Notes under the pieces: generated by a model
What the model was told of the DNA's origin: nothing
The model's input: only the letters and a program-made list of their open reading frames with translations
The model's database searches: none
NCBI RefSeq assembly: GCF_000416985.1
Contig: NZ_ATDL01000016.1
Location: 124,001-188,000, forward strand
Reading direction: 5' to 3'
Source: Sphingobacterium paucimobilis HER1398
GTDB lineage: Bacteria > Bacteroidota > Bacteroidia > Sphingobacteriales > Sphingobacteriaceae
DNA: 64,000 bases
Position numbers and translations under genes: made by a program
Shown: piece after piece, positions 1 through 9,179 of the stretch
Numbering within the stretch: position 1 is the first letter of the stretch
Layout: the number at the start of each line of letters is the position of its first letter

Positions 1-680
1 TCAGGGGTATCGTAGTCGTTGCCAAATACGGTTAATTTTTCACGTTTTCCAATGGCTGTCTGGGTGATAAATGGAAGTAAATTCTGTGGTACTCCGTTGG
101 GCAGCTCACCGATCAGTGCGGAGTCATGTGCACCGACTGGATTGAAATAACGCAGGGCGATAATATTGTAGTTGTCATAAGCGAGTGCTGTCTCTGACAG
201 TATTTCTTCTGCTATCTGTTTGGTATTGCCATAGGGTGAAGTTGCTTTCTTTACAGGTGCACTTTCTGTGACTGGCAGTGTGTCGGGCTCACCGTACACC
301 GTACAACTCGAAGAGAAAACAAAATTCACGGGTGTATCTCTATAGGAATTTAGCAGATTGAGTAAGGAGAAAAAATTGTTGTGATAGTATTTCAGTGGAT
401 CTGCAACAGACTCTCCTACGGCCTTGGATGCAGCAAAGTGTATAACGCCAGTTATTCCGGATTGGCTGCGCACGAATTCCCGTGTTTTACTTTCATTACA
501 AAGATCAAGCTGGTGAAACTCTGGACGTACACCGACGATACGTTCAATCTGATCTAGAATTTTGATGTTCGAATTGGAGAGGTTGTCTACAATGACAGGA
601 GTATATCCGGAGTTGAAAAGCTCGACCACGGTGTGAGAACCTATATATCCCGTACCTCCTGTTACTAATATTTTGTTCAT
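1..680 (-). CDS. galE: UDP-glucose 4-epimerase (partial, C-terminus beyond window)
   Basis: NAD-dependent epimerase of the extended SDR family, predicted to interconvert UDP-glucose and UDP-galactose in the cytoplasm. About 226 N-terminal residues are visible. The reading starts [16 protein letters not shown], a Rossmann dinucleotide-binding motif next to the start. Further on are an FSSSCTVYG segment, the catalytic YxxxK as YGNTK, and [10 protein letters not shown], which is typical of GalE. The ATG at 680 overlaps the TGA of the upstream decarboxylase-like gene (ATGA), so the two are probably translationally coupled in one nucleotide-sugar operon. The 3' end lies outside the window. Another 4-epimerase specificity (for example UDP-GlcNAc) cannot be excluded. 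Confidence 0.9.
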   Translation of the reverse strand, partial: MNKILVTGGTGYIGSHTVVELFNSGYTPVIVDNLSNSNIKILDQIERIVGVRPEFHQLDLCNESKTREFVRSQSGITGVIHFAASKAVGESVADPLKYYHNNFFSLLNLLNSYRDTPVNFVFSSSCTVYGEPDTLPVTESAPVKKATSPYGNTKQIAEEILSETALAYDNYNIIALRYFNPVGAHDSALIGELPNGVPQNLLPFITQTAIGKREKLTVFGNDYDTP

Positions 681-1639
681 ATGTTTTGATTTGTGTTTTC
701 TATAGCGTAAAGGTCTTTAAAATATTTTATCGATTTGATAAGGCCCGCTTCGAGGCTTATTTTTGGTTTCCAATCCAAGATTGTGGTTGCTAGATCAATG
801 TCTGGACGGCGGCGTTTTGGATCGTCTTCTGGAAGGGGTTCAAGTTTTATTTTAGAGCTACTTCCCGTCAGGCTTATGATTTTCTGAGCCAGATTCAATA
901 TAGTGAGCTCCTCTGGATTGCCTATGTTCATAGGATAGGTGTAGGGGGAGAATAAAAGCCTATAAATTCCTTCCACCTGATCCGATATGTAACAAAACGA
1001 ACGGGTCTGTTCTCCAGTTCCGAATACGGTAATATCTTCTCCTCGGAGTGCCTGGCCAATAAAAGAGGGCAATGCCCGGCCATCATTGGGGCGCATGCGG
1101 GGACCGTATGTGTTAAATATGCGTACAATACGGGTGTCTAGTCCGTGGAAGTTGTGATAAGCCATCGTAATGGCTTCTTGGAATCTCTTCGCTTCATCAT
1201 AGACACCGCGAGGGCCTACAGGGTTGACATTGCCCCAATACTGTTCGGATTGAGGAGATACCAAGGGGTCTCCATATACTTCCGAGGTGGAAGCGACAAG
1301 AATACGCGCTTTCTTGTCTTTTGCCAAGCCCAGGAGATTGTGTGTGCCCAGGGATCCGACCTTGAGGGTCTGTATCGGTATACGTAAATAATCGATAGGG
1401 CTCGCAGGTGAAGCAAAGTGCAGTATATAGTCCAGTGGTCCAGGGACATGGACGAACTTAGATACATCATGGTGTAGGAAATCAAAGTTTTCTAGACCAA
1501 ATAGATGTTCTATGTTATGAAGGCTGCCTGTTATCAGATTGTCCATGGCAATGACATGGAATCCTTCTTGTATAAAGCGGTCACAAAGATGGGACCCCAA
1601 AAAACCAGCTGCCCCTGTTATCAGTATTCTTTTTCGCAC
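677..1639 (-). CDS. UDP-glucuronate decarboxylase-like NAD-dependent epimerase/dehydratase
   Basis: Extended SDR protein of about 320 residues. It opens [19 protein letters not shown] (NAD-binding), carries YDEAKR as the catalytic YxxxK, and has [16 protein letters not shown], a signature of UDP-xylose synthases. The predicted reaction is UDP-glucuronate to UDP-xylose for surface polysaccharide; a related dehydratase role is possible. No ATG lies near the family start. I place it at GTG 1639, with in-frame GTGs at 1645 and 1651 as alternatives. The open frame continues upstream to about 1939, but that part lies antisense to waaA and is not family-like. The stop overlaps the galE start by 3 bases. 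It is divergent from waaA. Confidence 0.85.
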   Translation of the reverse strand: MRKRILITGAAGFLGSHLCDRFIQEGFHVIAMDNLITGSLHNIEHLFGLENFDFLHHDVSKFVHVPGPLDYILHFASPASPIDYLRIPIQTLKVGSLGTHNLLGLAKDKKARILVASTSEVYGDPLVSPQSEQYWGNVNPVGPRGVYDEAKRFQEAITMAYHNFHGLDTRIVRIFNTYGPRMRPNDGRALPSFIGQALRGEDITVFGTGEQTRSFCYISDQVEGIYRLLFSPYTYPMNIGNPEELTILNLAQKIISLTGSSSKIKLEPLPEDDPKRRRPDIDLATTILDWKPKISLEAGLIKSIKYFKDLYAIENTNQNI

Positions 1640-1677
1640 GTTCACCTGCACGTTGTTTCGAATTAGAAAAGGTTTAA

Positions 1678-1685
1678 TATCTTTG
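1678..1685 (+). promoter_or_regulatory. Bacteroidota -7 box for waaA
   Basis: TATCTTTG is an exact TAnnTTTG match, 25 bases before the waaA ATG. A TTG at 1653-1655 is a possible -33 element with 22-base spacing, slightly long. The predicted leader is about 20 bases. Confidence 0.55.
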
Positions 1686-1710
1686 ACGAAGATAAGTATT
1701 ATTTCACAAT

Positions 1711-2964
1711 ATGCGATTGTTGTACGACTTGGGGATTGGACTTTATACCTTGCTTTTGCGGGTTGTTTCGTTATTTCACCCCAAAGCCAAGCTATGGATA
1801 GATGGTCGAAAAGGCGGGGTAGCTGAGATAGAACAAACGATTGAAAAGGGTCATCGTTATATATGGTTCCATTTTGCTTCTCTGGGCGAGTTTGAGCAAG
1901 GACGGTCTGTCTTGGAGCAGATAAAAAAAAGTTTTCCACAGGAAAAAATTATAATAACATTCTTCTCCCCATCGGGATTTGAAATAAGGAAAAATACGAA
2001 TCTGGCGGAGTATGTGTTTTATCTCCCGGTAGATACCAAGCATAATGCTCGCCGTTTTATTGAGGCTATTCAGCCAAAGTTTGCGGTTTTTACGAAATAC
2101 GAATATTGGTATCACTATTTCAACGAACTGAAGAAGCAAGATATTCGATTATTGATGATTTCTGCAATTTTCAGAGAACAGCAACTTTTTTTTAAACCTT
2201 ATGGAGGTTTCTATAGGGATATTTTGAAGAAAGTTGCATTTTTCTTTACACAGAATATGGATTCTGTCCATATGCTGAAATGGATTGGTATTACCAATGC
2301 AGGGCTAGCTGGGGATACGCGTTTTGATAGAGTGGTAGAGCTCCCAAAAGTGCATCAGGAAAATCCTATTGTGTCCGCTTTCCTGAACGGACAGTATGCA
2401 GTTGTTGCTGGAAGTACTTGGCAAAGGGATGAAGAGCTCTTACAGCAATTGATTATAAAAGCAGAAAAGTGGCGCTTGATCTTGGCTCCGCACGAAATAC
2501 ATGATGCGCATATTGCTGAGATTAAGAAGTTGTTTCCAAAAAGTATCCTTTATTCCCAATTTTCCGCTTATCGTTTGGAGGAGGTGCGTGAGGCCAGGGT
2601 GTTGGTCATTGATAACATAGGTATGTTGTCTTCGTTGTACCATTATGCAGATGTCGCTTATATTGGAGGTGGTTTTGGAGCGGGTATCCACAATACATTA
2701 GAAGCTGTAGCTTATGGTAAGCCGGTTATCTTCGGCCCGAAATACGAGAAGTTTCAGGAAGCTGTGGATCTGGTTACTTTAATGATAGGTTTTTCTATTT
2801 CTAATGATGCTGAGTTGCAGGAGGTGTTTGTGGCGCTCCAAGATGTAGAGAAAAGATGTGAAATAGGGACTGCAGCATTGGATTATGTGAAACAACGTGC
2901 TGGCGCTACCCAGATTATTATGAAGTATCTGGAGACAGAAGGGCTTTTGACGAAGTCTCTCTAA
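1711..2964 (+). CDS. waaA: 3-deoxy-D-manno-octulosonic acid (Kdo) transferase
   Basis: Membrane-anchored GT-B glycosyltransferase that transfers Kdo from CMP-Kdo to the lipid A precursor at the cytoplasmic face of the inner membrane. It has 417 residues, the usual length. The N-terminus [19 protein letters not shown] is a membrane anchor. [19 protein letters not shown] matches the family's HxASxGE segment. [18 protein letters not shown] and [16 protein letters not shown] are the conserved acceptor- and donor-site regions. The ATG at 1711 follows a TAnnTTTG box. It stands alone on the plus strand between the divergent sugar epimerase genes and the convergent GAPDH gene, from which a terminator separates it. 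Confidence 0.95.
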   Translation: MRLLYDLGIGLYTLLLRVVSLFHPKAKLWIDGRKGGVAEIEQTIEKGHRYIWFHFASLGEFEQGRSVLEQIKKSFPQEKIIITFFSPSGFEIRKNTNLAEYVFYLPVDTKHNARRFIEAIQPKFAVFTKYEYWYHYFNELKKQDIRLLMISAIFREQQLFFKPYGGFYRDILKKVAFFFTQNMDSVHMLKWIGITNAGLAGDTRFDRVVELPKVHQENPIVSAFLNGQYAVVAGSTWQRDEELLQQLIIKAEKWRLILAPHEIHDAHIAEIKKLFPKSILYSQFSAYRLEEVREARVLVIDNIGMLSSLYHYADVAYIGGGFGAGIHNTLEAVAYGKPVIFGPKYEKFQEAVDLVTLMIGFSISNDAELQEVFVALQDVEKRCEIGTAALDYVKQRAGATQIIMKYLETEGLLTKSL

Positions 2965-2970
2965 AAAGAA

Positions 2971-2994
2971 GAGGCTGCCCCAAAGGACAGCCTC
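2971..2994. terminator. Bidirectional terminator between waaA and GAPDH gene
   Basis: Stem GAGGCTG / CAGCCTC around a 10-base loop, with an A-rich flank on the left and a T/A-rich flank on the right. It sits 7 bases past the waaA stop and 37 bases from the convergent GAPDH stop. Confidence 0.75.
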
Positions 2995-3030
2995 GATTTA
3001 TTAAAAAATTGAAAATTGGACGTAATTGAC

Positions 3031-4479
3031 TTAGTAGTAAGTATATCTTCTTACTCCTGCGATATGTCGTGCAAGACGCATGACTTGATGTGTGTAGCCA
3101 TATTCATTATCATACCATACATACAGATTGACATGCTTACCATCTGCTGAAACTATGGTTGCTGGGGCATCCACAACAGAAGCGGCGGAAGTACCTATAA
3201 TATCGGAGGAGACCAGTTCGACATTGTCTGAAAATTTGATCTGCTCTACAAGACTGCCATATAGGGCGCTTTCCTTTAGAATATTGTTGAGTTCCTCTAC
3301 ACTTGTTTTTTTGTTAAGTTCAAGATTTAAAATTGCCAGTGATCCATTAGGAACGGGTACACGTATGGCATTGGAAGTCAGTTTCCCGGCCAGTTCGGGC
3401 AATACTTTTGCAACGGCAGAGCCTGCTCCAGTTTCTGTGATAACCATATTCAGTGCTGCTGCACGACCTCTTCTGGTCTTTTTATGCATGTTGTCCACTA
3501 AGTTTTGATCATTGGTATACGAGTGTATGGTCTCTATATGGCCGTGTTTGATGCCTAGTGTACGTTGGATGACTTCCAAAATTGGAGAGATGGCATTGGT
3601 GGTACATGAAGCGGCAGAAAAGATCGTTGTATTTTCCAAATCGATCATGTCATTGTTGACGCCGTATACAATATTGGGTACGCCTTTGCCTGGAGCTGTC
3701 AGTAGAACCTGGGACGCTCCTTTGGCGGTAAGATGTCTTGCTAACTCTTCGTTATCCCTAAATGCTCCTGTGTTGTCGATGACCAATGCATGCTCGATAC
3801 CATACTTGGTATAATCGATTTCTTCTGGATTTTTTGCGGATATGATATAGACGGTTGCTCCGTTTATGATTAATGCTTCTTTTGTTTCGTCGACTTCGAC
3901 TACACCTTCAAAATCTCCATGGATAGAGTCATTTTGAAGTAGTGTTGCTCTTTTTTGCAACGTTTTGAGGTCAACATTATCACGCGTCACAATAGCACGG
4001 AGGCGTAATTGATGCCCAGCACCAGCTTTGCTGATTAGTTCACGTGCGAGTAGGCGTCCTATCCTGCCGAAACCATATAGCACAACATCTTTTGGTGCAA
4101 AGGATTTGTGCTCTTGTGCGGAAAGTAGTTCCTTCTTGATAAAGTATAGAATGTTTTCTTCTTCTATATTTTGATTCCGGACTTCTAAAGCTAGCTTGCC
4201 GATATCTAAACGGGAAGGTGCCAGCTTTAAATGCTGCATAGATTCCGCTATCTGCAATGTTTCAAAAATACTGATTGGACTATCGGAGAGAGCCTTAGAT
4301 TCTTGATGCAAGGTGAGAATACGACTTACTCTACGATCGAAAAGTTGATTTCTGAAGAAGACTAATTCAATAGAGTGATTGTACCATAGATTGCTGACAA
4401 TCTGTACCAGTTTAACAGCCGCGTTCTGTTTGCTTTTGTAACTTTTGATTTCAGACTCAAAAGTCGATTTTTGTACCAT
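3031..4479 (-). CDS. Glyceraldehyde-3-phosphate dehydrogenase, long form
   Basis: Oxidative phosphorylation of glyceraldehyde 3-phosphate in glycolysis/gluconeogenesis. The protein is about 482 residues, some 145 longer than classical GAPDH. The NAD-binding motif VLYGFGRIGRLLARELI appears only after roughly 125 residues. The active-site segment SAASCTTNAI carries the catalytic cysteine, and the C-terminus has WYDNEYGYTHQVMRL. This long GAPDH with an N-terminal extension occurs widely in Bacteroidota. I use ATG 4479; a TTG at 4506 would add nine residues but lies inside the promoter box. It appears monocistronic. Confidence 0.9.
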   Translation of the reverse strand: MVQKSTFESEIKSYKSKQNAAVKLVQIVSNLWYNHSIELVFFRNQLFDRRVSRILTLHQESKALSDSPISIFETLQIAESMQHLKLAPSRLDIGKLALEVRNQNIEEENILYFIKKELLSAQEHKSFAPKDVVLYGFGRIGRLLARELISKAGAGHQLRLRAIVTRDNVDLKTLQKRATLLQNDSIHGDFEGVVEVDETKEALIINGATVYIISAKNPEEIDYTKYGIEHALVIDNTGAFRDNEELARHLTAKGASQVLLTAPGKGVPNIVYGVNNDMIDLENTTIFSAASCTTNAISPILEVIQRTLGIKHGHIETIHSYTNDQNLVDNMHKKTRRGRAAALNMVITETGAGSAVAKVLPELAGKLTSNAIRVPVPNGSLAILNLELNKKTSVEELNNILKESALYGSLVEQIKFSDNVELVSSDIIGTSAASVVDAPATIVSADGKHVNLYVWYDNEYGYTHQVMRLARHIAGVRRYTYY

Positions 4480-4503
4480 AATTTTTGCTATAACTTTATG
4501 GGA

Positions 4504-4511
4504 CAAAAATA
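4504..4511 (-). promoter_or_regulatory. Bacteroidota -7 box for GAPDH gene
   Basis: On the minus strand TATTTTTG (exact TAnnTTTG), 24 bases before the ATG at 4479. The predicted leader is about 20 bases. No clear -33 TTG is seen. The box supports ATG 4479 over the upstream TTG codon at 4506. Confidence 0.5.
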
Positions 4512-4627
4512 GGGGAATAAAAAGGGAAAGAGCGAAAGATTTTGAAGAATTGATAAAAATGAAATGCTTTTAGGGTTTTCCTTTTTTATTTTCTTATTAT
4601 TAATCCTGTTTTGTTGCGGATTATTTA

Positions 4628-4645
4628 AAATAAGTGCGCTTATTT
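4628..4645 (-). terminator. Weak hairpin after hemW
   Basis: AAATAAG / CTTATTT arms around TGCG, 26 bases past the hemW stop on the minus strand. The following sequence is A/T-rich without a clean T-run, so termination is uncertain. Confidence 0.35.
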
Positions 4646-4670
4646 AAGACCTTGAAAAGCTGTCGGTGCA

Positions 4671-5801
4671 TTATTTTGGTACGAAAAAAAGCTCTGAGGC
4701 TATAAAATCTGCGAATAGTTTGCCTTCGCGCGTCAGTTTATAGGAGCCATTAGGTTCTGATTGGACTTTTTGTTGTTCGACGAATAATGCAATTTCACGT
4801 ACAAAATGTGACTGTAAATCTGTTCCAAAGCGTTCTTCTATCTCTCGAAGTTCTACTCCCCACATGGTTCGCAGTGAAGTCATGATATATTCATTGTAGG
4901 AATCTAATAAGGTGAGCTGTTCAACCTCTTGGTAGGAGGTGTTGTCCTGTAGGGCGGCCATGTATTTTGCGTTGTTGGCGATATTCCAACTGCGTGATAC
5001 ACCGTTGTACGAATGTGCTGAGGGCCCGATGCCTAAATAGTGTTTACCTTTCCAATAGTTGGTGTTATGTATCGCATAGCGTCCGTTTTTTGCAAAATTA
5101 GAAATCTCATAGTGCTCATATCCGTGTGATGTCAGTGTTTCCATAAGCATCTGCATCTGCACTTCAGCCTGCTCGTCTAAAATAGCAGGTGTCTTTCCGG
5201 ATTTGATTTGATGGGCCAGTGCTGTTCGCTGTTCGACGGTCATCGCATAAGAGGAGATATGGGGTACTTCCAGTTGTATGAGCTTGTTCATATTGCTCGA
5301 CCACTTCTCATCGGACAGTAGAGGGTACCCATAGATAAGATCGCAGGTTATATTTTCGAAACCTGCATCTTGGACTCTTTTGATTGCGGTGTCGGCTTCT
5401 TGCGCATTGTGTGCTCTATTCATCCACAAGAGATCTTCTTCGAAAAAGGATTGAATACCGATACTAAACCTATTGATTGAAGTTTGTCTTAGTGCATTTG
5501 TTTTTTCTGAAGTAAGATCGTCCGGATTTGCTTCCATTGTGATTTCTGCCTGCGAATCTATATCGAAATGACGGGCGACTTGATCAATGATCTGTTGTAT
5601 CTCTGAAGCTTCTAGGATCGACGGTGTCCCCCCTCCGAAATAGATGGAATGTATTCGTCTGTCTTCTATATAATGGGAACGAACTGCTAGCTCTTTATGC
5701 AGAGCTAGCAGTAAATCTTCTTTGTACTTTAATGAGGTTGTGAAATGGAAATCACAATAGTGACATGCCTGTTTGCAGAATGGAATGTGGAAATATATCA
5801 T
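4671..5801 (-). CDS. hemW: Radical SAM HemW/HemN-like protein
   Basis: Radical SAM protein of 376 residues. HIPFCKQACHYCDFHF gives the CxxxCxxC [4Fe-4S] motif, YFGGGTPS is the glycine-rich SAM-binding segment, and ANPDDLT and GIQSFFEEDLLWMNRAH follow the HemW pattern. HemW binds heme and is regarded as a heme chaperone rather than a true coproporphyrinogen oxidase; the shorter N-terminus here fits HemW better than HemN. The start ATG overlaps the stop of the upstream M1 peptidase gene (ATGA), which suggests translational coupling. Confidence 0.88.
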   Translation of the reverse strand: MIYFHIPFCKQACHYCDFHFTTSLKYKEDLLLALHKELAVRSHYIEDRRIHSIYFGGGTPSILEASEIQQIIDQVARHFDIDSQAEITMEANPDDLTSEKTNALRQTSINRFSIGIQSFFEEDLLWMNRAHNAQEADTAIKRVQDAGFENITCDLIYGYPLLSDEKWSSNMNKLIQLEVPHISSYAMTVEQRTALAHQIKSGKTPAILDEQAEVQMQMLMETLTSHGYEHYEISNFAKNGRYAIHNTNYWKGKHYLGIGPSAHSYNGVSRSWNIANNAKYMAALQDNTSYQEVEQLTLLDSYNEYIMTSLRTMWGVELREIEERFGTDLQSHFVREIALFVEQQKVQSEPNGSYKLTREGKLFADFIASELFFVPK

Positions 5802-7669
5802 TTGCGCTCATAGTAATTGTCGCTCGACTCGATGTCTGCAAGACGTTGTGTCGGATCTATCCATATTTTGGAAGGTACTTTGGATACAGGAAACGTGTAT
5901 GTTGGTACGGTCCAATTCCAATCTTCCAGAATAGTTCTCTTTACATTTTGATAAATAGTATAGTCTTCAGCCGGTTTTTCGCCACGCATCTCTCGCAGAG
6001 GGATATAAAATAGTTCTTTAGTGCCATCCTCATATTCAATCAGTACATCTATCGGCATAGCGAGATTCGATTTGTTCTGCAGGGTAACATGATCGGCTGT
6101 TGCCTGTTGGATGCCGTAATCGATATGTCGTGTGGTGTTGACGAACAGGTTGAAGTACCATTTAAGATTGATCCCTGAGATGTCCTCTGCAACTCGTTTG
6201 AAATCATTGGGTGTGGGGTGTTTGAATTTCCATATATCATAGAATTTCAAAAATGTCTTATCTAAATTCGATTTTCCTATGATATAGCCAAGTTGCTCCG
6301 CCAGTACGGCTCCTTTGTTATACGCTTGGTTGCTATAGCCGTAATTGGTGTTGTAGTAATCGGCAAGGAGACTCATTGGCTCTTCTTTTCCTGATAAGGC
6401 CAATTTATAGTAAGCACGATAGGCGTCTATCATTGGGTTCGTTTCCAGGGCTCCCTTTTTATAGAAAAGTTGCTGCATGCCAAGCTCTTCTACATAGCTG
6501 GTAAAACCTTCGTCAAACCATTCGTCTACGGTTTCATTGATTCCTAAAAGATGTTGATACCAAGAGTGGGCCGCCTCGTGGAAGATCACACCGACGAGGC
6601 TTTTTATATTTCTGCCTCCGGTTACTAAGGTTGCAGTTCCATATTCCATTCCGCCATCACCTCCTTGGATGATGGTGTATGTAGGCCATGGGTACGGGCC
6701 GAACTTTTGACCACACATGTCAAAAAAATCAGCAGCAAGGCCCAGTGCTTGTTTCCAGTTCGCTACGATAGAGTCATTGGTAGGAATGTAGACGGTGTAA
6801 AGTGTTGTTCCATTTTTGTTTTTAGTCGAATCGACAACAAATTTTGGATCAGCAGCCCATACGAAATCGTGTATGTTTTCAGCCTTATAATGCCAGGTCG
6901 TTTTATTGTTTTCCGTCTTGATTTTTGCTTTGTGCTGATAGCCTTTTACTTCGCTTGGGTTCTGTAGTACACCAGATGCACCGACTATATAGTTTTTGTT
7001 TAAGTGTATGGATACATCAAAATTTCCAAAAGGGGCAACAAACTCTCGAGCTACATACTCATCTAGGTGCCATCCGAATTCATCAAAGTGTGCCATCTTG
7101 GGGTACCATTGAGCCATAGAAAGAGCGACCCCTTCTTTAGAGTTTCGTCCTGTTCGTCTGATTTGCTCAGGGACCTGGGCAGTCCATATCAGTTCAAAGG
7201 AAGCTGTTGTTCCGTCTGCTATCGCTTCTGGAAGTGTGACTTCTAACAATGTCCCATCTGTCTTGAAATCGGTGCTTTTTCCATTCATAGACACGGTCTT
7301 GATCTTTTGGTAACCGATTTGTTCTGGGGTAAGTTTAGCGATACGACTTTCCCATTTCGGGTTCTCCTTGGTGCCTATGTTTGTCGTCATCCTGCTGTCT
7401 GGATCGGCAATGTTAGATAGTCTGTAATCCATCATGCTCCCTGGTTGAAAAGCGTTGAAGTAGAGATGGAAGTATACTTTCGATAAGGGCTGCCCCGAAT
7501 TGTTGGTGTACTTGAGGGTCATAGTCCCATCGTATTGATAGTTTTTTTCGTCGACATCGACATCTATTTTGTAGTCGACGTGTTGCTGCCAATAGCCTTT
7601 GCGTTGTGCAAGGGTGGAGTGTGTACTGGTTAAGGTGATTAATGCTACTAAAAAGAAAATTGACTTCAT
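5798..7669 (-). CDS. M1 family (gluzincin) aminopeptidase-like metalloprotease, secreted
   Basis: Zinc metallopeptidase of 623 residues with a Sec signal peptide (MKSIFFLVALITLTSTHSTLAQ), probably periplasmic or outer-membrane associated. Residues ~35-260 resemble the M1 N-terminal beta domain. HEAAH is at 364-368 and the third zinc ligand is Glu387 in DEWFDEGF, spaced exactly HExxH-x18-E. The usual GAMEN exopeptidase motif is replaced by GGMEYGT. The C-terminal ~100 residues are beta-rich. The ATG at 7669 lies only 4 bases after an exact TAnnTTTG box. The stop overlaps the hemW start. The physiological substrate is unknown. Confidence 0.9.
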   Translation of the reverse strand: MKSIFFLVALITLTSTHSTLAQRKGYWQQHVDYKIDVDVDEKNYQYDGTMTLKYTNNSGQPLSKVYFHLYFNAFQPGSMMDYRLSNIADPDSRMTTNIGTKENPKWESRIAKLTPEQIGYQKIKTVSMNGKSTDFKTDGTLLEVTLPEAIADGTTASFELIWTAQVPEQIRRTGRNSKEGVALSMAQWYPKMAHFDEFGWHLDEYVAREFVAPFGNFDVSIHLNKNYIVGASGVLQNPSEVKGYQHKAKIKTENNKTTWHYKAENIHDFVWAADPKFVVDSTKNKNGTTLYTVYIPTNDSIVANWKQALGLAADFFDMCGQKFGPYPWPTYTIIQGGDGGMEYGTATLVTGGRNIKSLVGVIFHEAAHSWYQHLLGINETVDEWFDEGFTSYVEELGMQQLFYKKGALETNPMIDAYRAYYKLALSGKEEPMSLLADYYNTNYGYSNQAYNKGAVLAEQLGYIIGKSNLDKTFLKFYDIWKFKHPTPNDFKRVAEDISGINLKWYFNLFVNTTRHIDYGIQQATADHVTLQNKSNLAMPIDVLIEYEDGTKELFYIPLREMRGEKPAEDYTIYQNVKRTILEDWNWTVPTYTFPVSKVPSKIWIDPTQRLADIESSDNYYERK

Positions 7670-7673
7670 CTGT

Positions 7674-7681
7674 CAAACATA
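7674..7681 (-). promoter_or_regulatory. -7 box immediately before M1 peptidase ATG
   Basis: On the minus strand TATGTTTG (exact TAnnTTTG), followed by only 4 bases and then ATG 7669. This predicts a transcript beginning at or next to the start codon. Confidence 0.55.
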
Positions 7682-7740
7682 CAAAAACCCCCGTGAATTT
7701 TGGCCAATACGGTGTTGAAAAAAGAAGTGTTGTGGGGGGA

Positions 7741-8172
7741 TTAAAATTTAAAATATTCGATATTGCTCTGTAAAAGAGCTTCGTGCATTAGGAGATGGTC
7801 ATCGTCCGCTTGAAAGAGCTTGTTTCGCCAATATCTGGTTGGTTTTTCCTTTCGCATATAGATGACATATAGATTGCCACCGGAGCGAGTAAGGCTTCGT
7901 AGGTGATCGATTTCTATAATGGGATAGACAGATACCTGTTCAGAGAAAGCAACAGTTAGACTTTCGGGGGTTAACGTCCAGGTGGAGGGCCGTTGACTTA
8001 CTTTTACGGCGATATATAAGATGGCGGGAATAGTTGAAAGTACAATGATGATTTTGTAAATCTCAGCAAGGGGGATGTACGAACTGATCCCACCGGCGGT
8101 AAACAAGAGTACAAAAAAGCAAAGCATGTATTTTCCTCTGTGGAGTGTATTGATGTGGAATGTTTGCGTCAT
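7741..8172 (-). CDS. Small two-helix membrane protein of unknown function
   Basis: Protein of 143 residues, function not recognised. Two hydrophobic helices lie at about residues 16-33 and 37-55 (FFVLLFTAGGISSYIPL, IIIVLSTIPAILYIAV). The C-terminal half is beta-rich (WTLTPESLTVAFSEQVSVY), an arrangement reminiscent of bacterial PH-like membrane proteins. I use ATG 8172; an upstream TTG would lie inside the promoter box. It sits 26 bases downstream of the M23 peptidase gene but has its own TAnnTTTG box 4 bases before the ATG. Confidence 0.7.
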   Translation of the reverse strand: MTQTFHINTLHRGKYMLCFFVLLFTAGGISSYIPLAEIYKIIIVLSTIPAILYIAVKVSQRPSTWTLTPESLTVAFSEQVSVYPIIEIDHLRSLTRSGGNLYVIYMRKEKPTRYWRNKLFQADDDHLLMHEALLQSNIEYFKF

Positions 8173-8176
8173 CAAA

Positions 8177-8184
8177 CAAAGATA
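8177..8184 (-). promoter_or_regulatory. -7 box immediately before the 143-aa membrane protein gene
   Basis: On the minus strand TATCTTTG (exact TAnnTTTG), 4 bases from ATG 8172. The position predicts a leaderless mRNA. It lies in the 26-base gap after the M23 gene. Confidence 0.5.
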
Positions 8185-8198
8185 GCGAACTTTTGTGC

Positions 8199-9047
8199 CT
8201 ATAGCTTGAAATACTTTTCAGGATTTATCTTTTTATCGTCTTTTAAGATCTCGTAATGTAGATGGGGGCCTGTGCTTCTGCCCGTGCTTCCTAGTAAACC
8301 TACCGTTTTGCCTGCATCTACCGTTTCACCTTTCTTTACTTTCGTTTTCGAGAGATGGGCATATCGGGTTTCGTATCCATTTTTGTGTTCTATTTTAACA
8401 ACATTTCCATATTCGCCTTCATATCCAGAGAAAGTAACCTTTCCGGAAGCCGTGGCTTTTATTGGATCTCCTGTGTTGCCTTTTAGGTCGACGCCGGAGT
8501 GCATTTCCCGTCCTCTATTTGTAAAGGGGTTGGCTCGGTATCCAAATTTGGATGTTACTCTGCCATGATGTGGTATGCCGATGGGCAAGCTGGATAACTT
8601 GTTGTCCAGATCTTTTAGGGCTTCTTCATAATACTCGCTAAGTAGGTCGATGTTCTCCTCATCAGGCTCGGTCGGTCCTCCTGCATTTTGCAATGCGATT
8701 GTTTTTAGTCCACGCTTTTTCATTTTTTGATTAATGATAGCAAGAGTAGAATCTATTTTGTTAAAGGATTTTTTTGCCTCTAATATCCCCCGCTCATTCT
8801 CGACCCTCTTCAAGGATAGCTGACGGTTTTTCTGATTTATTTGATTCAATGTAGCCTCATATCGAGAGTTTAACTCTTTCTCTTGTCTATAGGACATATA
8901 GAGGAGAGAGCCTGCAAGTGTAACAATAACGGCTAGCAGTAACAGCGTAATGTTTTTTAAGTTCTTTACAATGAATGTGGGGACAAGTAGGTTCTTGTCT
9001 TTATGTCCCTCTATGCAAATCAATACAGATGATTTCTTCTTTAACAT
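8199..9047 (-). CDS. M23 family (LytM-type) peptidoglycan endopeptidase, membrane-anchored
   Basis: Protein of 282 residues. A short cytoplasmic tail is followed by one transmembrane helix (ITLLLLAVIVTLAGSLLYM), a coiled-coil-like region at ~55-115, and an M23 domain. Metal and active-site motifs are HSGVDLKGNTGDPI (H...D), THE-type YAHLSK, and GPHLHYEI (HxH). It is predicted to cleave or regulate peptidoglycan crosslinks in the periplasm, as in the NlpD/MepM group. All M23 residues are visible, so it looks catalytically active rather than a degenerate activator. Its promoter, divergent from mutY, is one of the clearest in the window. Confidence 0.9.
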   Translation of the reverse strand: MLKKKSSVLICIEGHKDKNLLVPTFIVKNLKNITLLLLAVIVTLAGSLLYMSYRQEKELNSRYEATLNQINQKNRQLSLKRVENERGILEAKKSFNKIDSTLAIINQKMKKRGLKTIALQNAGGPTEPDEENIDLLSEYYEEALKDLDNKLSSLPIGIPHHGRVTSKFGYRANPFTNRGREMHSGVDLKGNTGDPIKATASGKVTFSGYEGEYGNVVKIEHKNGYETRYAHLSKTKVKKGETVDAGKTVGLLGSTGRSTGPHLHYEILKDDKKINPEKYFKL

Positions 9048-9084
9048 ATCCTCAACTTTTATTGGGTATTACATACGGTGCCTG

Positions 9085-9115
9085 CAAAAGTACATATTAT
9101 GTGCTTAAGTATCAA
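9085..9115 (-). promoter_or_regulatory. Bacteroidota promoter for M23 peptidase gene
   Basis: On the minus strand TTG (9113-9115), then a 20-base spacer, then TACTTTTG (9085-9092), an exact TAnnTTTG. The predicted leader to ATG 9047 is about 33 bases. Confidence 0.65.
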
Positions 9116-9179
9116 TTTGTTGTTGTTGATTTTCAATATGTTATTGTTAAAGTATGTTAAAAATGTTCATTTTTGTGCT

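Noticed and set aside
1640..1939. N-terminal extension of the UXS-like frame (about 100 residues upstream of 1639)
   Set aside because: It lies antisense to waaA, has no epimerase-like sequence, and the family start is near 1639.
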